A stretch of 64,000 nt of DNA from Sulfuriferula plumbiphila (GTDB lineage: Bacteria > Pseudomonadota > Gammaproteobacteria > Burkholderiales > Sulfuriferulaceae). The stretch covers positions 310,001-374,000 of the forward strand of contig NZ_AP021884.1 in assembly GCF_009938015.1 (NCBI RefSeq), written 5' to 3'. The translations under genes and the position numbers were made by a program. Each line of letters opens with the position of its first letter. Within the stretch, counting starts at the first letter, position 1. Shown here in pieces: positions 44,917-54,262 of the stretch. A model generated the notes under the pieces. That model was not told the origin of the DNA. It searched no databases and saw only the letters and a list, made by a program, of their open reading frames with translations.

Positions 44917-46227
44917 CTAAAACAATTTCGGCGTGGCGTCGGCGATGGCACGTTCGCGCAGCGCTGGCAGTGCAATGGCCACCGCGCTTACCAGAACCGG
45001 GGCCGCCGTCTCGATCTGCCGTTCCAGGATGTCCGATGCGATCGCTTCCGGCGCGCGCACCTGCAGGGCTTCCAGACAAGCCAACAGCGGGCCAGCCTTC
45101 GCTTCGGTCGCTTGCGCCCACGCCCGCACTTTGTCGGCGATCGTCGCGGCCTGCGAAATACCGGCTGCGCGTGTCCTCACGACCGGCACGATGCGCCCCT
45201 CGAGCTTCACTTCCGCCGCTGCATGGAGCATCCGCTGAATCGCCCCGCGGTCGACTTCGTGCCGGTCTTCGTCGGGCACGTTCCAGCGCACCCGCACGAA
45301 GGCGCCTTCGATACCCTGCGCGTGCACGGCGGCCTGGATCGCTTCGAGGTCCGGCTTGCCATCGAAACAGATGTCGATGGTTCGCCGCGCCGGCGTGGGT
45401 TCGAGCGTGAAGCGTGCCGTCGCCGCGCCGATCTCCCACAGCAGGAAGCCCTTGTCGCCTTCCTCGCCGTAATGGAAGCGCCCGATCGAGCCCGCATACG
45501 CGACCCTCCGGCCATTCGCCTCCCATCCCTGGTGGCGGTGGATGTGACCGAGCATGAACGCCTGCGCCTGCGCACCAAACAACGTCCCCGTCGTGAACTC
45601 ATGATCGAACCCGGCCATCGGTACGCCGTGCTCGGTCAGGCATCCATAGACGGTGCCGTGCGAGACGCCGATGGTCGGCACAGCCGTTTCCCGCGCCGCC
45701 TGATTGGACGGTGCAAACCCGCGTAGCAGTATCCCGAGCTGCTCGCCGACGGCTTCCGCAGCCGCGCTCGCGCCCACCGCCGCTGCGACGGCCGCCTTGT
45801 TCACCGTCGGCACGCAGGAGAACAGCGCCCGCATGGCGTTCGGCGCCTGATCGAAGCGCCAGCCATCGGAGGCGATCCAGCGGCCGTCGGGCGTCAGGGC
45901 CACCTGGCCGATGCGATCCGCGACGTGCACGGGATAGCGCCCGCCCAGCAGGCGGAAGATCGACAGCGTTCCCGGCGGTTCATGCGAGTAGGTTCCCTGC
46001 AACATCAGGATCGGGCAATGGTCCGCCAGCCGCCTGACGTTGCGCGCCAGGCGTTCCACCGCCGGCGCATGCACGTCGAGCGCATGGTCGGTCGCATCGC
46101 CCGAGATGACCGCCGCGTCGACCTTGATAGCGATGGCGCGATCGATGGCGTAGGTGAAGCAGCGATCGGCTTCCGTCAGGTGCTTCTCGCTATAGTGCAG
46201 GTCGGAAAACTGCGCGATTCGGATCAT
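44917..46227 (-). CDS. SbcD/Mre11-like metallophosphoesterase
   Basis: The 436-residue protein has phosphoesterase motifs: SDLHYSEKHL (D-x-H), AAVISGDATDHA (GDxxD), LMLQGTYSHE (in place of GNHD/E), VSHGTVYG and AFMLGHIHRH (GHxH). The altered GTYSHE still offers a histidine. The C-terminal third is a divergent capping domain. It overlaps the small upstream gene (ATGA) and lies upstream of the SbcC-like ATPase, as in sbcDC operons. It is probably a nuclease acting on replication or transfer intermediates of the element. Confidence 0.85.
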   Translation of the reverse strand: MIRIAQFSDLHYSEKHLTEADRCFTYAIDRAIAIKVDAAVISGDATDHALDVHAPAVERLARNVRRLADHCPILMLQGTYSHEPPGTLSIFRLLGGRYPVHVADRIGQVALTPDGRWIASDGWRFDQAPNAMRALFSCVPTVNKAAVAAAVGASAAAEAVGEQLGILLRGFAPSNQAARETAVPTIGVSHGTVYGCLTEHGVPMAGFDHEFTTGTLFGAQAQAFMLGHIHRHQGWEANGRRVAYAGSIGRFHYGEEGDKGFLLWEIGAATARFTLEPTPARRTIDICFDGKPDLEAIQAAVHAQGIEGAFVRVRWNVPDEDRHEVDRGAIQRMLHAAAEVKLEGRIVPVVRTRAAGISQAATIADKVRAWAQATEAKAGPLLACLEALQVRAPEAIASDILERQIETAAPVLVSAVAIALPALRERAIADATPKLF

Positions 46228-46457
46228 GGCCGATCCTCCCCGGTTTCCGAATCGCTGTCGTCGAAGCGCGCGATTAGCTTGTTGATTGCCGGAACCGCGA
46301 AGTCGCGTTCCTCGAACGGGCGGCTTCCTGCCTGCAGACCTTCGCCATCGAGAACGGCCATCGCTTCGAGCTTCACTTTGCGGAGGCCGTACAGGGCCTC
46401 CAGCACCAGCGCGGCTTCCTCATCGGAAAACAGGTCTTTCATGCTTGATGCGTTCAT
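46224..46457 (-). CDS. Hypothetical 77-residue protein coupled to the sbcD-like gene
   Basis: MNASSMKDLFSDEEAALVLE begins an acidic, largely helical small protein. Its TGA overlaps the SbcD-like start by four bases. Nearby helices contain ALYGLRKVKLEAM. No family is recognised. It belongs to the same minus-strand operon, which runs from the DUF1173 gene to the SbcC-like gene. Confidence 0.65.
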   Translation of the reverse strand: MNASSMKDLFSDEEAALVLEALYGLRKVKLEAMAVLDGEGLQAGSRPFEERDFAVPAINKLIARFDDSDSETGEDRP

Positions 46458-46570
46458 CGTTTTCTCCTTGTGCGCTTGAAGGGGGGCGCACGACTATCGT
46501 CTCGCCGCGCGCCCGTGCTTCAAGCCCTCGGCGACTGAGTTCGCCCTGCCGCCTTCGGGGTCGGTCACCC

Positions 46571-47944
46571 TCAGGAAAACACCTTCAATTCGGTATCGAT
46601 CTTGTCGAGGTAGCCGCGCGGGTCATTGCGGTAACGCTCCAGTTCCTCCAGCGCCCCCCGACGTCCGCCCGCGTTGATCTTCCAACCGCTGCCCCAGCGT
46701 CGGTCCGCGTACTCCTCATAGCGCGCCGCATCGATGCCATAGGAGTGTGCTGCCTCGATCACCTGCTCCAAGCTGGGGCCGGAATTTATTCCCGCTACGC
46801 GTGTGCGACTGGGCGTTTTTGGAGCCTGGGGGGACTTGCTGTCCGCCCGCGCCGTGGCCGACTGCACCGGCACCTCGTTGCCGCCGTTCTCGGGCCAGAT
46901 CTGCGTCGCCGGCATGTCGATGGGGGCCAACGCGTGCGGTGCATCGCCCACAGTGGCCGGGCCTTCGAGAATCTGGCTCGCCATCTGCGCGTTGACGATC
47001 GCCGTTTCCTCGTCGTCGTTCGCACGCAGCAGCGCGGTCACGTCGACCGGCGCATCGAGCTCGATGATCCATTGCTTGACCCGAACCGCATGCCCGGTTT
47101 CATCGATGTGCGGCACTTCCATCAGCTTCTTGGTGATGTAGAACGGCGTCTGCTTGGCGTCGAGAAAGCCCGAGATCCGTCCGCCGCGCATGAAGGCGAT
47201 GGTTTCGAATTTCTGGATTGCAGCGTTCATCGCGTAAAAACTGTTGGTGTGCAGCTCGAACGCGCTGATCGACTTGATGCCAGGGATGAAGAAGATGAAG
47301 CGACCCGACAGGTTGCATTGCCGCTGCTGATACTCGCCGCAGCTTTCCGGATCGCACAACCCGCCATTCTCGCTGCGCAGCGTGGTCTTGCGCCCGCCGA
47401 AAACGCGGATCACGCGTTTGCCCGTGTCGTCGAGCGGAACCGGTGCGTAGCACTTGCAGTAGCGCACACGTCCGTCCGGCGCATATTCCGACCAGAATTT
47501 CTTCTCGCTCGCGCCCCAGGCGGCCAGTTCGTGCGGCATCACCGCTTGCCACATGTCGGACGGGAACACCACCGGAAACCGGTACAGGCGCTTGACGCCG
47601 TCGCCCCGGTCCTCGCCGCAGGCATCGAGAATCTGTTTGGCGATTTCCGGGTTCGGGAAGTCCTGTCCACGCACCGTGAACCATGGCACGTTCTTGGGTA
47701 CCAGCGGCGTCTTCAGGTTCGGCAGTGCTTCGCTGAGAATTTTTTCGATCTGCTCGAAAGACTGCCCGGCGGCCACGCCCTGATCGTAGATTTCCTTGGC
47801 TTTCGGATTCTCCGCCGCCTTCTTCGTAAGGACTTTGATGCCAGCGCGAATCTTGCCGCCGGTTGAAATACGCGCTGGGCCTTGCCCTAGCAGCGTGGGC
47901 CACGCCGCGCCATTGCCCTTGATAGCCACTATTGCATTCGTCAT
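46571..47944 (-). CDS. Recombination-directionality-factor-like / 'hydrolase or metal-binding' protein of mobile elements
   Basis: The 457-residue protein opens MTNAIVAIKGNGAAWPTLLG and continues GGKIRAGIKVLTKKAA. It has FPSDMWQAVMPHELAAWG, a cysteine cluster CKCYAPVPL to LCDPESCGEYQQRQC (possible metal site, about residues 170-215), and a structured C-terminal helix region. Similar proteins are annotated 'hydrolase or metal-binding protein' in ICEs and plasmids and share outline with gp3-like recombination directionality factors. That last link is tentative. GGAG precedes the ATG. Confidence 0.6.
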   Translation of the reverse strand: MTNAIVAIKGNGAAWPTLLGQGPARISTGGKIRAGIKVLTKKAAENPKAKEIYDQGVAAGQSFEQIEKILSEALPNLKTPLVPKNVPWFTVRGQDFPNPEIAKQILDACGEDRGDGVKRLYRFPVVFPSDMWQAVMPHELAAWGASEKKFWSEYAPDGRVRYCKCYAPVPLDDTGKRVIRVFGGRKTTLRSENGGLCDPESCGEYQQRQCNLSGRFIFFIPGIKSISAFELHTNSFYAMNAAIQKFETIAFMRGGRISGFLDAKQTPFYITKKLMEVPHIDETGHAVRVKQWIIELDAPVDVTALLRANDDEETAIVNAQMASQILEGPATVGDAPHALAPIDMPATQIWPENGGNEVPVQSATARADSKSPQAPKTPSRTRVAGINSGPSLEQVIEAAHSYGIDAARYEEYADRRWGSGWKINAGGRRGALEELERYRNDPRGYLDKIDTELKVFS

Positions 47945-48130
47945 GGATGCGCTCCTTCATGAAATGCGAGACATCTCGCCCATTCATGATCTCGTGCATC
48001 CTCACCGCTTCAAGGGCATGCGTTTGCGACTTGGATCGTGTTACGCACATCGAGCACGACGGTTTGCAGCATTGCTGCGAAATTCCGCGTATCAACGGCT
48101 GCAACAGCAAGCGTCATGCGGACGATGGCT

Positions 48131-49357
48131 TCAACGATGCACTGCGTCCCATTTCATCACAGCGGGTAAGGCGGGCATCGGCTTATCGGTGTACCAGACC
48201 CATTGCGCCCCATCGTTCGACCTGAGTGCCTTTTCCTTTATTCCCCGTTCCTTCGGGTCCATGAACCCACTCAAGACGTGCAAGGCCATCGGCGTCTCGC
48301 CGACGTCGAGCAGCAACGCGTTTGGAAAGAGAGCGGCGCTCTTCGCGTCGTACCGTAGCGGTTTCATGAAACCGCGCTTGTGCTCGATCAGCGCATAGAT
48401 GAGATCGAGTTCGTGCATGCCTTCGATCGGAATCCAGTGGTCGGTCGTCAGCATGAAGCTCGCCGTGTCGATCTGATACGTATGCTCCCGCCTGGCGTAG
48501 ATCAGGGCGCACATCACCACGCGCGGCTTATGGGCGGTATCGGCATCGCGCGCCTCAAATAGATTGCCGTATACCCGCTCGATCCGTTCCCAAGCCTTGG
48601 CATTGATGAGTAATGGCGCATCGGGCATGTGCTTGACCCAAACCCTGCGCCCCAAAGCCGTGGCTTCGCTGCCTTTGAACTCCCCCAGCACCAATGCCAT
48701 CTTGAACTGCGTATCGTCCTCGGCTGACTGAAGTACCGCGAGCTTGCTGCGCCGCCGTTCCGCAGTCTGCGATTTGGTCGCCTCGCTAAACGGTTCCGGA
48801 ACGTACAAGCGTTCCGATAGCCGCAGCCCTTTGGTCATCACGTCTTCGGCCGCCTCCGTCAGATACTTATGCAGCACAGCCTGGTTACGCTTGCCTTCCA
48901 TCGCCGGATACCACCGGTTCATCCCCGCGCGTTCGAACAGAAAGTGCATGACGGCGCGCAGACTCATCCGGCGTCTGGGAACATTGACGTCCGAAGGTTC
49001 CTGTTGCTCGCCACGCGGGACCGCCCGGCCGGATATCCGTGCAAACGGAAAATCCACCCGTAGTTCCACGAATTCGGGAGAATGCTCGATCACCGACTCG
49101 CCCATCAATTCCCCGAGCCCGGATTGATGCAGCTCCGGCTCGAACGAAGTGCAAGTGGGGTGGTGTTTGGATCCCGTATCAGGCATGCGCTTGACCACGA
49201 ACAGCCTGTGCTTGGCGACGTACATCTCGACTCCGCCCCGGACGCACATGCAGCGGGGGCGTTCGGGCATCTCGTAGATCCGCGCGAGCGCATCCTGCAA
49301 CTGCCCATCAGTCGCCGAGTAGGTGCGTCCATTGATGAAAAAGCGCTGTTCTTCCAT
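48131..49357 (-). CDS. DUF1173 family protein
   Basis: The 408-residue protein, from the ATG at 49357 with AAAGG upstream, has the DUF1173 hallmarks: RCMCVRGGVEMYVAKHRLFV, VKRMPDTGSKHHPTCTSFEP and SGLGELMG. Later parts contain RAVMHFLFERAGMNRWYPAM and EHTYQIDTASFMLTTDHWIP. DUF1173 proteins occur on conjugative elements and plasmids; function is unknown. The conserved cysteines and histidines near the N-terminus could bind metal. It heads the minus-strand operon that leads to SbcC. Confidence 0.8.
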   Translation of the reverse strand: MEEQRFFINGRTYSATDGQLQDALARIYEMPERPRCMCVRGGVEMYVAKHRLFVVKRMPDTGSKHHPTCTSFEPELHQSGLGELMGESVIEHSPEFVELRVDFPFARISGRAVPRGEQQEPSDVNVPRRRMSLRAVMHFLFERAGMNRWYPAMEGKRNQAVLHKYLTEAAEDVMTKGLRLSERLYVPEPFSEATKSQTAERRRSKLAVLQSAEDDTQFKMALVLGEFKGSEATALGRRVWVKHMPDAPLLINAKAWERIERVYGNLFEARDADTAHKPRVVMCALIYARREHTYQIDTASFMLTTDHWIPIEGMHELDLIYALIEHKRGFMKPLRYDAKSAALFPNALLLDVGETPMALHVLSGFMDPKERGIKEKALRSNDGAQWVWYTDKPMPALPAVMKWDAVHR

Positions 49358-49865
49358 GGTCTGCCTTTCGTAAGTCCAGGTGCTAGCCTGTCGGGCCACC
49401 TGATTGGGCAACATAAATCCGACCATGGTGCGGCCGACCACGCCCAATTGCCAATTGAAAGCCGCCGGAAAAGGGGAGGGTTTCGTTCTTAGCTGGAAGG
49501 ATGCCCGGCGTCACAAGAAACCCTGTATTGTTGACGCCCGCGCTGGATTGACCGGTTTGTGCGTTTTCGAGTGATCGGGGTGGCTTAGCGAAGGCCACAC
49601 TGGCACTGGATTCGGATGGTCTTAGGCAGGGCGGCGAGCGAACTGGTCAATTCCCGGTGAGCGCCGACAGCATCAAGAAATTGCCCGCTCCGATGAGGTT
49701 TTGAGCGGTTGACCAACAGCGCTCACCGCCGCTGGCGTTTCCGACCAGGTCACGGCAACGCACCAGTGAGCTTGCTCAGCCCTTCACCCTCCGAAGACGC
49801 CCTCTGAGCCCGGTTTTTCCGTGGGCCTGGCCCGCACAAGACGTAATAGCTGCGCGCGACTTAGA
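49358..49865. other. Intergenic region between the element backbone and the copper locus
   Basis: I find no supported gene in this 500-base stretch. It probably contains the promoter of the DUF1173 operon and marks the junction between the PRTRC-type backbone and the metal-resistance block. A small palindrome CAATTGCCAATTG occurs at 49445-49457. No tRNA or clear attachment site is visible. Confidence 0.55.
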
Positions 49866-50303
49866 TCAGTAACGGGCATAGGTGCGGGTCGAACCATCAC
49901 GATTGACCAGCAACACATCAAACGCGTCCTTGCGACCACCTTCCATGCCAGGCGAACCCATGGGCATGGCGGGTACCACCAGCCCCCGGGCACGAGGCTG
50001 CTCTTTTAGCAGGCGCCGGATATCCTTGGCCGGTACGTGGCCTTCCACCAGGTAGCCTCCTACCTCGGCGGTGTGGCAGGAACCCATGCCGGGTGGCACG
50101 CCCAGCCGCTGTTTGTGCGCCACCACGTTGTTGGTGTCGTGGGCGATGACCTGGAAACCGTTGGCCTTTAGATGCTTCACCCACTGGTTGCAGCACCCGC
50201 AGGTGGGACTCTTGTAGACTTCCACAACCGGGATGCCTGAAGCCGCCCATGCCGCCGGCGCCATAAGGCCGATGAGGAGGATCTTGAGGATCGATGTGTT
50301 CAC
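49866..50303 (-). CDS. DUF411 metal-binding periplasmic protein
   Basis: The 145-residue product from the GTG at 50303 (AGGAGAACGAC upstream) has a signal peptide (ILKILLIGLMAPAAWA) and the DUF411 motif VYKSPTCGCCNQWVKHLKAN. GMGSCHTAEVGGYLVEGHVP and a Met-rich PAMPMGSPGME segment follow. DUF411 proteins are common in copper and silver resistance loci and probably chelate Cu(I) through the CGCC thiols. It is the last gene of the copA-copB-cupredoxin-DUF411 set. Confidence 0.87.
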   Translation of the reverse strand: MNTSILKILLIGLMAPAAWAASGIPVVEVYKSPTCGCCNQWVKHLKANGFQVIAHDTNNVVAHKQRLGVPPGMGSCHTAEVGGYLVEGHVPAKDIRRLLKEQPRARGLVVPAMPMGSPGMEGGRKDAFDVLLVNRDGSTRTYARY

Positions 50304-50438
50304 GTCGTTCTCCTGGATTCGATTCGCACGCCGCGAGCAAAGACGTTGCAGGCGGTACTTAAGTGGTGATCGGCTACCGGTTTCAACGCTCGGCCCCGAA
50401 GAGCGTGTAACGGCCATGGCGACCCATCGGCTGACGGG

Positions 50439-50963
50439 TCATTCGACTTCGATTTTCCCCACCATGCCGGCTTCCATATGTCCCGGCACCAGGCAGGCAA
50501 AGTTAACGGAGCCTGCCTTGTCGAATTGCCAGACGATGCCACCACGCTGGCCGGGCTTCAGCGTGATCATGTTGGGCTCGGCGTGCTGCATGCCGGGCAT
50601 CTTGCGCATCTCCTCAGCGTGCTCCTTGAGTTCGTCAGCGGTTCCGATCACCATTTCGTGGGGTATCTTGCCAGTGTTCTTGACGAAGAAACGAACAGTT
50701 TCACCCGCCTTGACCTTGATCTCGTCCGGCGTGAATCGCATGGTGTCAGCCATTGTGACCTCGATGGTGCGGCTGACCTTGGCCGGATCGCCGGCTTGCC
50801 CCATGGCGCCATCGTGTCCGCTGCGGGACATGCCTTCCATGCCGGACATCTGCGACATGTCGTGCCCACCCCCCCGCATGTCATGACCGCCAGCATGCTC
50901 ACCGCTTGCCAGTGCCAGGCCGGGCAATACCGCCAAAATCAGAATCGAAAGTGTCTTCTTCAT
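50439..50963 (-). CDS. Periplasmic cupredoxin-type copper-binding protein
   Basis: The 174-residue protein has a signal peptide (MKKTLSILILAVLPGLALAS), a His/Met-rich linker (GGHDMRGGGHDMSQMSGMEG), and a cupredoxin domain (about residues 65-174) with copper ligands in IPHEMVIG (His) and NFACLVPGHMEAGM (Cys, His, Met). The start is the ATG at 50963 with AGAGG upstream. It resembles CopI-like cupredoxins. It presumably carries or oxidises periplasmic copper beside the CopA multicopper oxidase. Confidence 0.88.
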   Translation of the reverse strand: MKKTLSILILAVLPGLALASGEHAGGHDMRGGGHDMSQMSGMEGMSRSGHDGAMGQAGDPAKVSRTIEVTMADTMRFTPDEIKVKAGETVRFFVKNTGKIPHEMVIGTADELKEHAEEMRKMPGMQHAEPNMITLKPGQRGGIVWQFDKAGSVNFACLVPGHMEAGMVGKIEVE

Positions 50964-51024
50964 AAATAACCTCTTCAGTTGAGTTGAAAGATCGGGAGCA
51001 TCCAGCGGGATACACCCGGAACAT

Positions 51025-52149
51025 CTAGAACCAGAAACGCATACCGGCGACCCAGCGAGCCTCATCGGTTTTCTTGCCCGCGGCGCGGGCGAAGTCGGCA
51101 GTCTCACTAAACTTGCCTGCCCACTCGACCCCTACGTAGGGGGCGATCTGGCGGGTAATTTCGTACCTCAGACGCAAGCCGGCCGCGCCATCGGAAAGCC
51201 CGCCGCCGATGGCGCGCGCCACATCGCGTTTGCCGTAGAGGTTGGCTTCGACGCGGGGTTGTAGAATGAGCTTTTGGGTCAGCAGCAGGTCATAGCTCGC
51301 GGCGAGCCGCAGCGCACTGCGGCCCTGTTCGCCGAGGTATGCGGTGGCTTCGACATCGAACCAGTAAGGCGCCAGTCCCTGGATGCCCAAAGCCAGCCAG
51401 CCACGACCCGCCCCCACACCGCTGTCGTAGCGCGCACCCAGTTGCGTATCCCAGAAGGTGGCTACCGCATGTCCCCAGAGCAACTCTGTCCTGGCATCTT
51501 GAAGCTTGCCGCCGGCGATGTCGCCCTCGGCCTTGAGCACCAAGCGGTTGTAGTCGCGACCAAACCAAGCCAGCGCGTCATAGGCCGTGACGTTACCGTC
51601 GTTGGTGTTCATGCGTTCCAGCCGATCGACCAGCAGTGCGCCGAAGTTATGTTCGTCGGCCAGACGGAGCTGTCGCTGCCCAGGCAGGGCATAGGGGCCC
51701 GAATCGAGGGTATAGCCCCCTGACCAGGCGTGCGGGTCGCGGGCATCAGGTGGCGCCGAACCACCCTGCATCTGCATGTCGCCCTGATCCATCCCGCCAC
51801 TGCCATGATCCATGCCACTCATGTCCTGCTTTGGTGTAGATGCATCGCCGCTGGGCGCGTCATGGTTCATTCCCGGCATCGACCCGGCCATCGCGGGCGT
51901 GGCCTCGTGACTCATCCCGCCGCTGCCCATCCCAGGCATCATTTCCTTGCCTCCACCAGCCTTGGGCGGCGTTTTGGCCGGCTTCTTTTTGCCATGCTGC
52001 GCGTGCGCCTGTGCTTTGGAACCGTTGACTTGATCCGTGGGAGCGGACTCTTGCATGCTCCCGGCAGACATTTGGTCCTGCCCCCACGCGGAAGAAATAC
52101 TGAGGGCGGTCACAGCGGCGACCATCAACTTCACTCGATTGTTCGTCAT
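51025..52149 (-). CDS. copB: Outer-membrane copper resistance protein CopB
   Basis: The 374-residue product from the ATG at 52149 has a signal peptide ending SSAWGQ. A Met/His-rich, Gly-rich domain (GMNHDAP, SGMDHGSGGMDQGDM) probably binds copper. The C-terminal CopB domain (from FGALLVDRLERM to the terminal MRFWF) has the alternating strands of an outer-membrane barrel and ends in phenylalanine. It lies 33 bases after copA in the same orientation. Confidence 0.92.
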   Translation of the reverse strand: MTNNRVKLMVAAVTALSISSAWGQDQMSAGSMQESAPTDQVNGSKAQAHAQHGKKKPAKTPPKAGGGKEMMPGMGSGGMSHEATPAMAGSMPGMNHDAPSGDASTPKQDMSGMDHGSGGMDQGDMQMQGGSAPPDARDPHAWSGGYTLDSGPYALPGQRQLRLADEHNFGALLVDRLERMNTNDGNVTAYDALAWFGRDYNRLVLKAEGDIAGGKLQDARTELLWGHAVATFWDTQLGARYDSGVGAGRGWLALGIQGLAPYWFDVEATAYLGEQGRSALRLAASYDLLLTQKLILQPRVEANLYGKRDVARAIGGGLSDGAAGLRLRYEITRQIAPYVGVEWAGKFSETADFARAAGKKTDEARWVAGMRFWF

Positions 52150-52182
52150 CGTTGCTTTCTCCGTTATTCGATTACACCACAC

Positions 52183-53994
52183 TCAGGCCACCACCACTTC
52201 GCGGAACATGCCCGCATCCATATGCAAGAGCAGATGACAATGCCATGCCCAGCGGCCCAGGGCGTCAACGGTCACGAGAAAGGTGATACGTTGTGCCGGC
52301 TGCACGCTGATGACGTTCTTGCGCACCTGGAAGCGCCCGTCGGGGCTTTCCAACTCACTCCACATACCGTGCAAATGCATGGGGTGGGTCATCATCGTGT
52401 CGTTGACGAAGACCACGCGCAGTCGTTCGCCATAGCGGAAATGCACGGGCGTGGACTTGCCGAACTCGAGGCCGTCGAGCGACCAGGTGTAGCGCCCCAT
52501 GTTGCCGGTGAGATGCAGCTCAATCTCGCGCTCCGCGCCGCGTGGGTCCATCGGCCCGCCGATGGTGTGCAGATCGGCATAGGTCAGCACGCGGCGACCG
52601 TTGTTGCGCAGGCCGATGCCGGGGTCGTCCAGATTAGTGCGGGGGGTGTCGACGTGCATATCAACGCTGGGGCCGTACTCCGTTTTGGCGTGGCGCACGC
52701 GCACGTTTCCACCACCCATGGCCATGCCGCCATGGTTCATTCCCGCCATACCGGTCATGCCGCCGTGATCCATCCCCGCCATCCCCCCCATACCACCGTC
52801 ATCCATCCCCGCCATGCCCGACATCCCGCCGCCCATGTCGCCCATCATATCCCCCATGCTGAGCGGTTCGGCTTTGTCCGGCACGGGGACCGGCGCCGTC
52901 ATGCCGGCGCGCGGCGCCAGGGTGCCGCGAGAGAAGCCGGTGCGATCCATCGACTGGGCGAAGATGGTGTAGGCCTCGTCCTTAGGGCTAACGATCACGT
53001 CGAAGATTTCGGCCACCCCGATGCGGATCTCATCCACCGTCACCGGCTCGACGTCCTGACCGTCGGTCTGGACCACCGTCATCTTGAGCCCCGGTATGCG
53101 GACGTCGAAGAAGGTCATCGCGCCGGAGTTGATGAAGCGCAGCCGCACTTTCTCACCGGGACGGAACAGCCCGGTCCAGTTGCCGGCCGGCGTAGTGCCG
53201 TTCATCAGGTAGGTGTACGTGTAAGCGGAGATGTCGGCCAGATCGGTCGGGTTCATGCGCATCTGGTTCCACATCTTCCGCTTGCTGATAGCGGTACTGA
53301 AACCCTCGTTGGCGACGTCGCGAAAAAAATCGACGGCGGTCGGCTGGTTGAAGTTGTAGTAGTCACTCTGCATCTTGAGCTTGGAAAAAACCATCATTGG
53401 ATCTTCGTCGGTCCAGTCGGACAACTGCACCACGTAATCGCGATCGGCGCGGATCGGATCACGGTCGGCCGGGTCGATGATGATGGCGCCGTACATGCCG
53501 GTCTGTTCCTGCATGCCGGAATGGGAGTGGTACCAGTAGGTGCCGGTCTGCATGACCTTGAAACAGTAGGTAAAAGTTTCCCCGGGCGGGATGCCTTTGA
53601 AGCTGATGCCCGGCACGCCGTCCATCTGGAACGGCAGGAGAATGCCGTGCCAGTGAATGGAGGTGTCCTCGGCAAGCCGGTTGGTGACCCGCAGGGTCAC
53701 CATATCGCCCTCGCGCCAGCGCAAGGTGGGCGCCGGAATGGAGCCGTTGATGGTGGTAGCCATGCGCGGCGCGCCGGTGAAATTGACCGGCGTTTCCGCA
53801 ATCGTGAGGTCAAATTCGGTGCCGGTGAGCACCTTGGCCGTTCCGATGGCCGTCCCATCGGCCTCCCGTGCCCAGGCGGGAGTGATCAATGGACCCAGGC
53901 CCAGCATGACTCCCCCTGCGGCAAGCCCCTGAAGGAATTGTCGACGCGGCAAGTCCGGCAAAATCAAACGGGATCGGGAATGAGGCTTCATCAT
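52183..53994 (-). CDS. copA: Multicopper oxidase CopA
   Basis: CopA oxidises periplasmic Cu(I). A twin-arginine signal (PRRQFLQGLAAGGVMLGLG) is followed by three cupredoxin domains with copper-ligand boxes TSIHWHGILLP, TYWYHSHSGMQEQ, MTHPMHLHGMWS and AWHCHLLLHMDAGMF. A Met-rich insertion (MGDMMGDMGGGMSGMAGMDD and repeats, about residues 365-420) is typical of CopA/PcoA. The start is the ATG at 53994 (or 53991). It is full length, 603 residues. A CopR-type box lies 124 bases upstream. Confidence 0.95.
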   Translation of the reverse strand: MMKPHSRSRLILPDLPRRQFLQGLAAGGVMLGLGPLITPAWAREADGTAIGTAKVLTGTEFDLTIAETPVNFTGAPRMATTINGSIPAPTLRWREGDMVTLRVTNRLAEDTSIHWHGILLPFQMDGVPGISFKGIPPGETFTYCFKVMQTGTYWYHSHSGMQEQTGMYGAIIIDPADRDPIRADRDYVVQLSDWTDEDPMMVFSKLKMQSDYYNFNQPTAVDFFRDVANEGFSTAISKRKMWNQMRMNPTDLADISAYTYTYLMNGTTPAGNWTGLFRPGEKVRLRFINSGAMTFFDVRIPGLKMTVVQTDGQDVEPVTVDEIRIGVAEIFDVIVSPKDEAYTIFAQSMDRTGFSRGTLAPRAGMTAPVPVPDKAEPLSMGDMMGDMGGGMSGMAGMDDGGMGGMAGMDHGGMTGMAGMNHGGMAMGGGNVRVRHAKTEYGPSVDMHVDTPRTNLDDPGIGLRNNGRRVLTYADLHTIGGPMDPRGAEREIELHLTGNMGRYTWSLDGLEFGKSTPVHFRYGERLRVVFVNDTMMTHPMHLHGMWSELESPDGRFQVRKNVISVQPAQRITFLVTVDALGRWAWHCHLLLHMDAGMFREVVVA

Positions 53995-54117
53995 CTTGGT
54001 ATATCCTCCAGGCAAAAAATCGCGTTTGGCTTGGGCTGCCTGCAATGCCCATGGCCGTTGAACTTAGTACAGGATCAAATAATAACAGCGGGCTACTGTC
54101 CCAAGCATGACCGATCC

Positions 54118-54133
54118 ATTACAATTTTGTAAT
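54118..54133. promoter_or_regulatory. CopR/CusR-type box
   Basis: ATTACAATTTTGTAAT is a perfect palindrome apart from its central TT, matching the cop-box consensus of CusR/CopR-type regulators. It is in the divergent region between copA (minus) and copR (plus) and probably controls both. Confidence 0.8.
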
Positions 54134-54262
54134 CGAGTCGTCACTTTATCGACAGACTCTCGCGAGTATCCTAATCAGCAATAACCCCATGGAGCATATT
54201 CGGTATCCAATCAGGAGCCGCGCCTCGCACCGGCTCCAGGTCAGAACGGGTAGGAATTGCAC

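Noticed and set aside
44716-45526. Upstream extension of the SbcC-like frame to 1086 residues
   Set aside because: The added part lies within the SbcD-like gene in a shadow frame and is arginine-rich nonsense; the real start is the ATG at 44716.
46286-47866. 526-codon plus-strand frame
   Set aside because: It lies opposite the RDF-like gene with ribosome site and coupled neighbours; no family resemblance in the plus frame.
51730-54132. 800-codon open frame on the plus strand, rich in histidine
   Set aside because: It is antisense to copB and copA; the His-rich runs mirror Met/His-rich codons of the real proteins.
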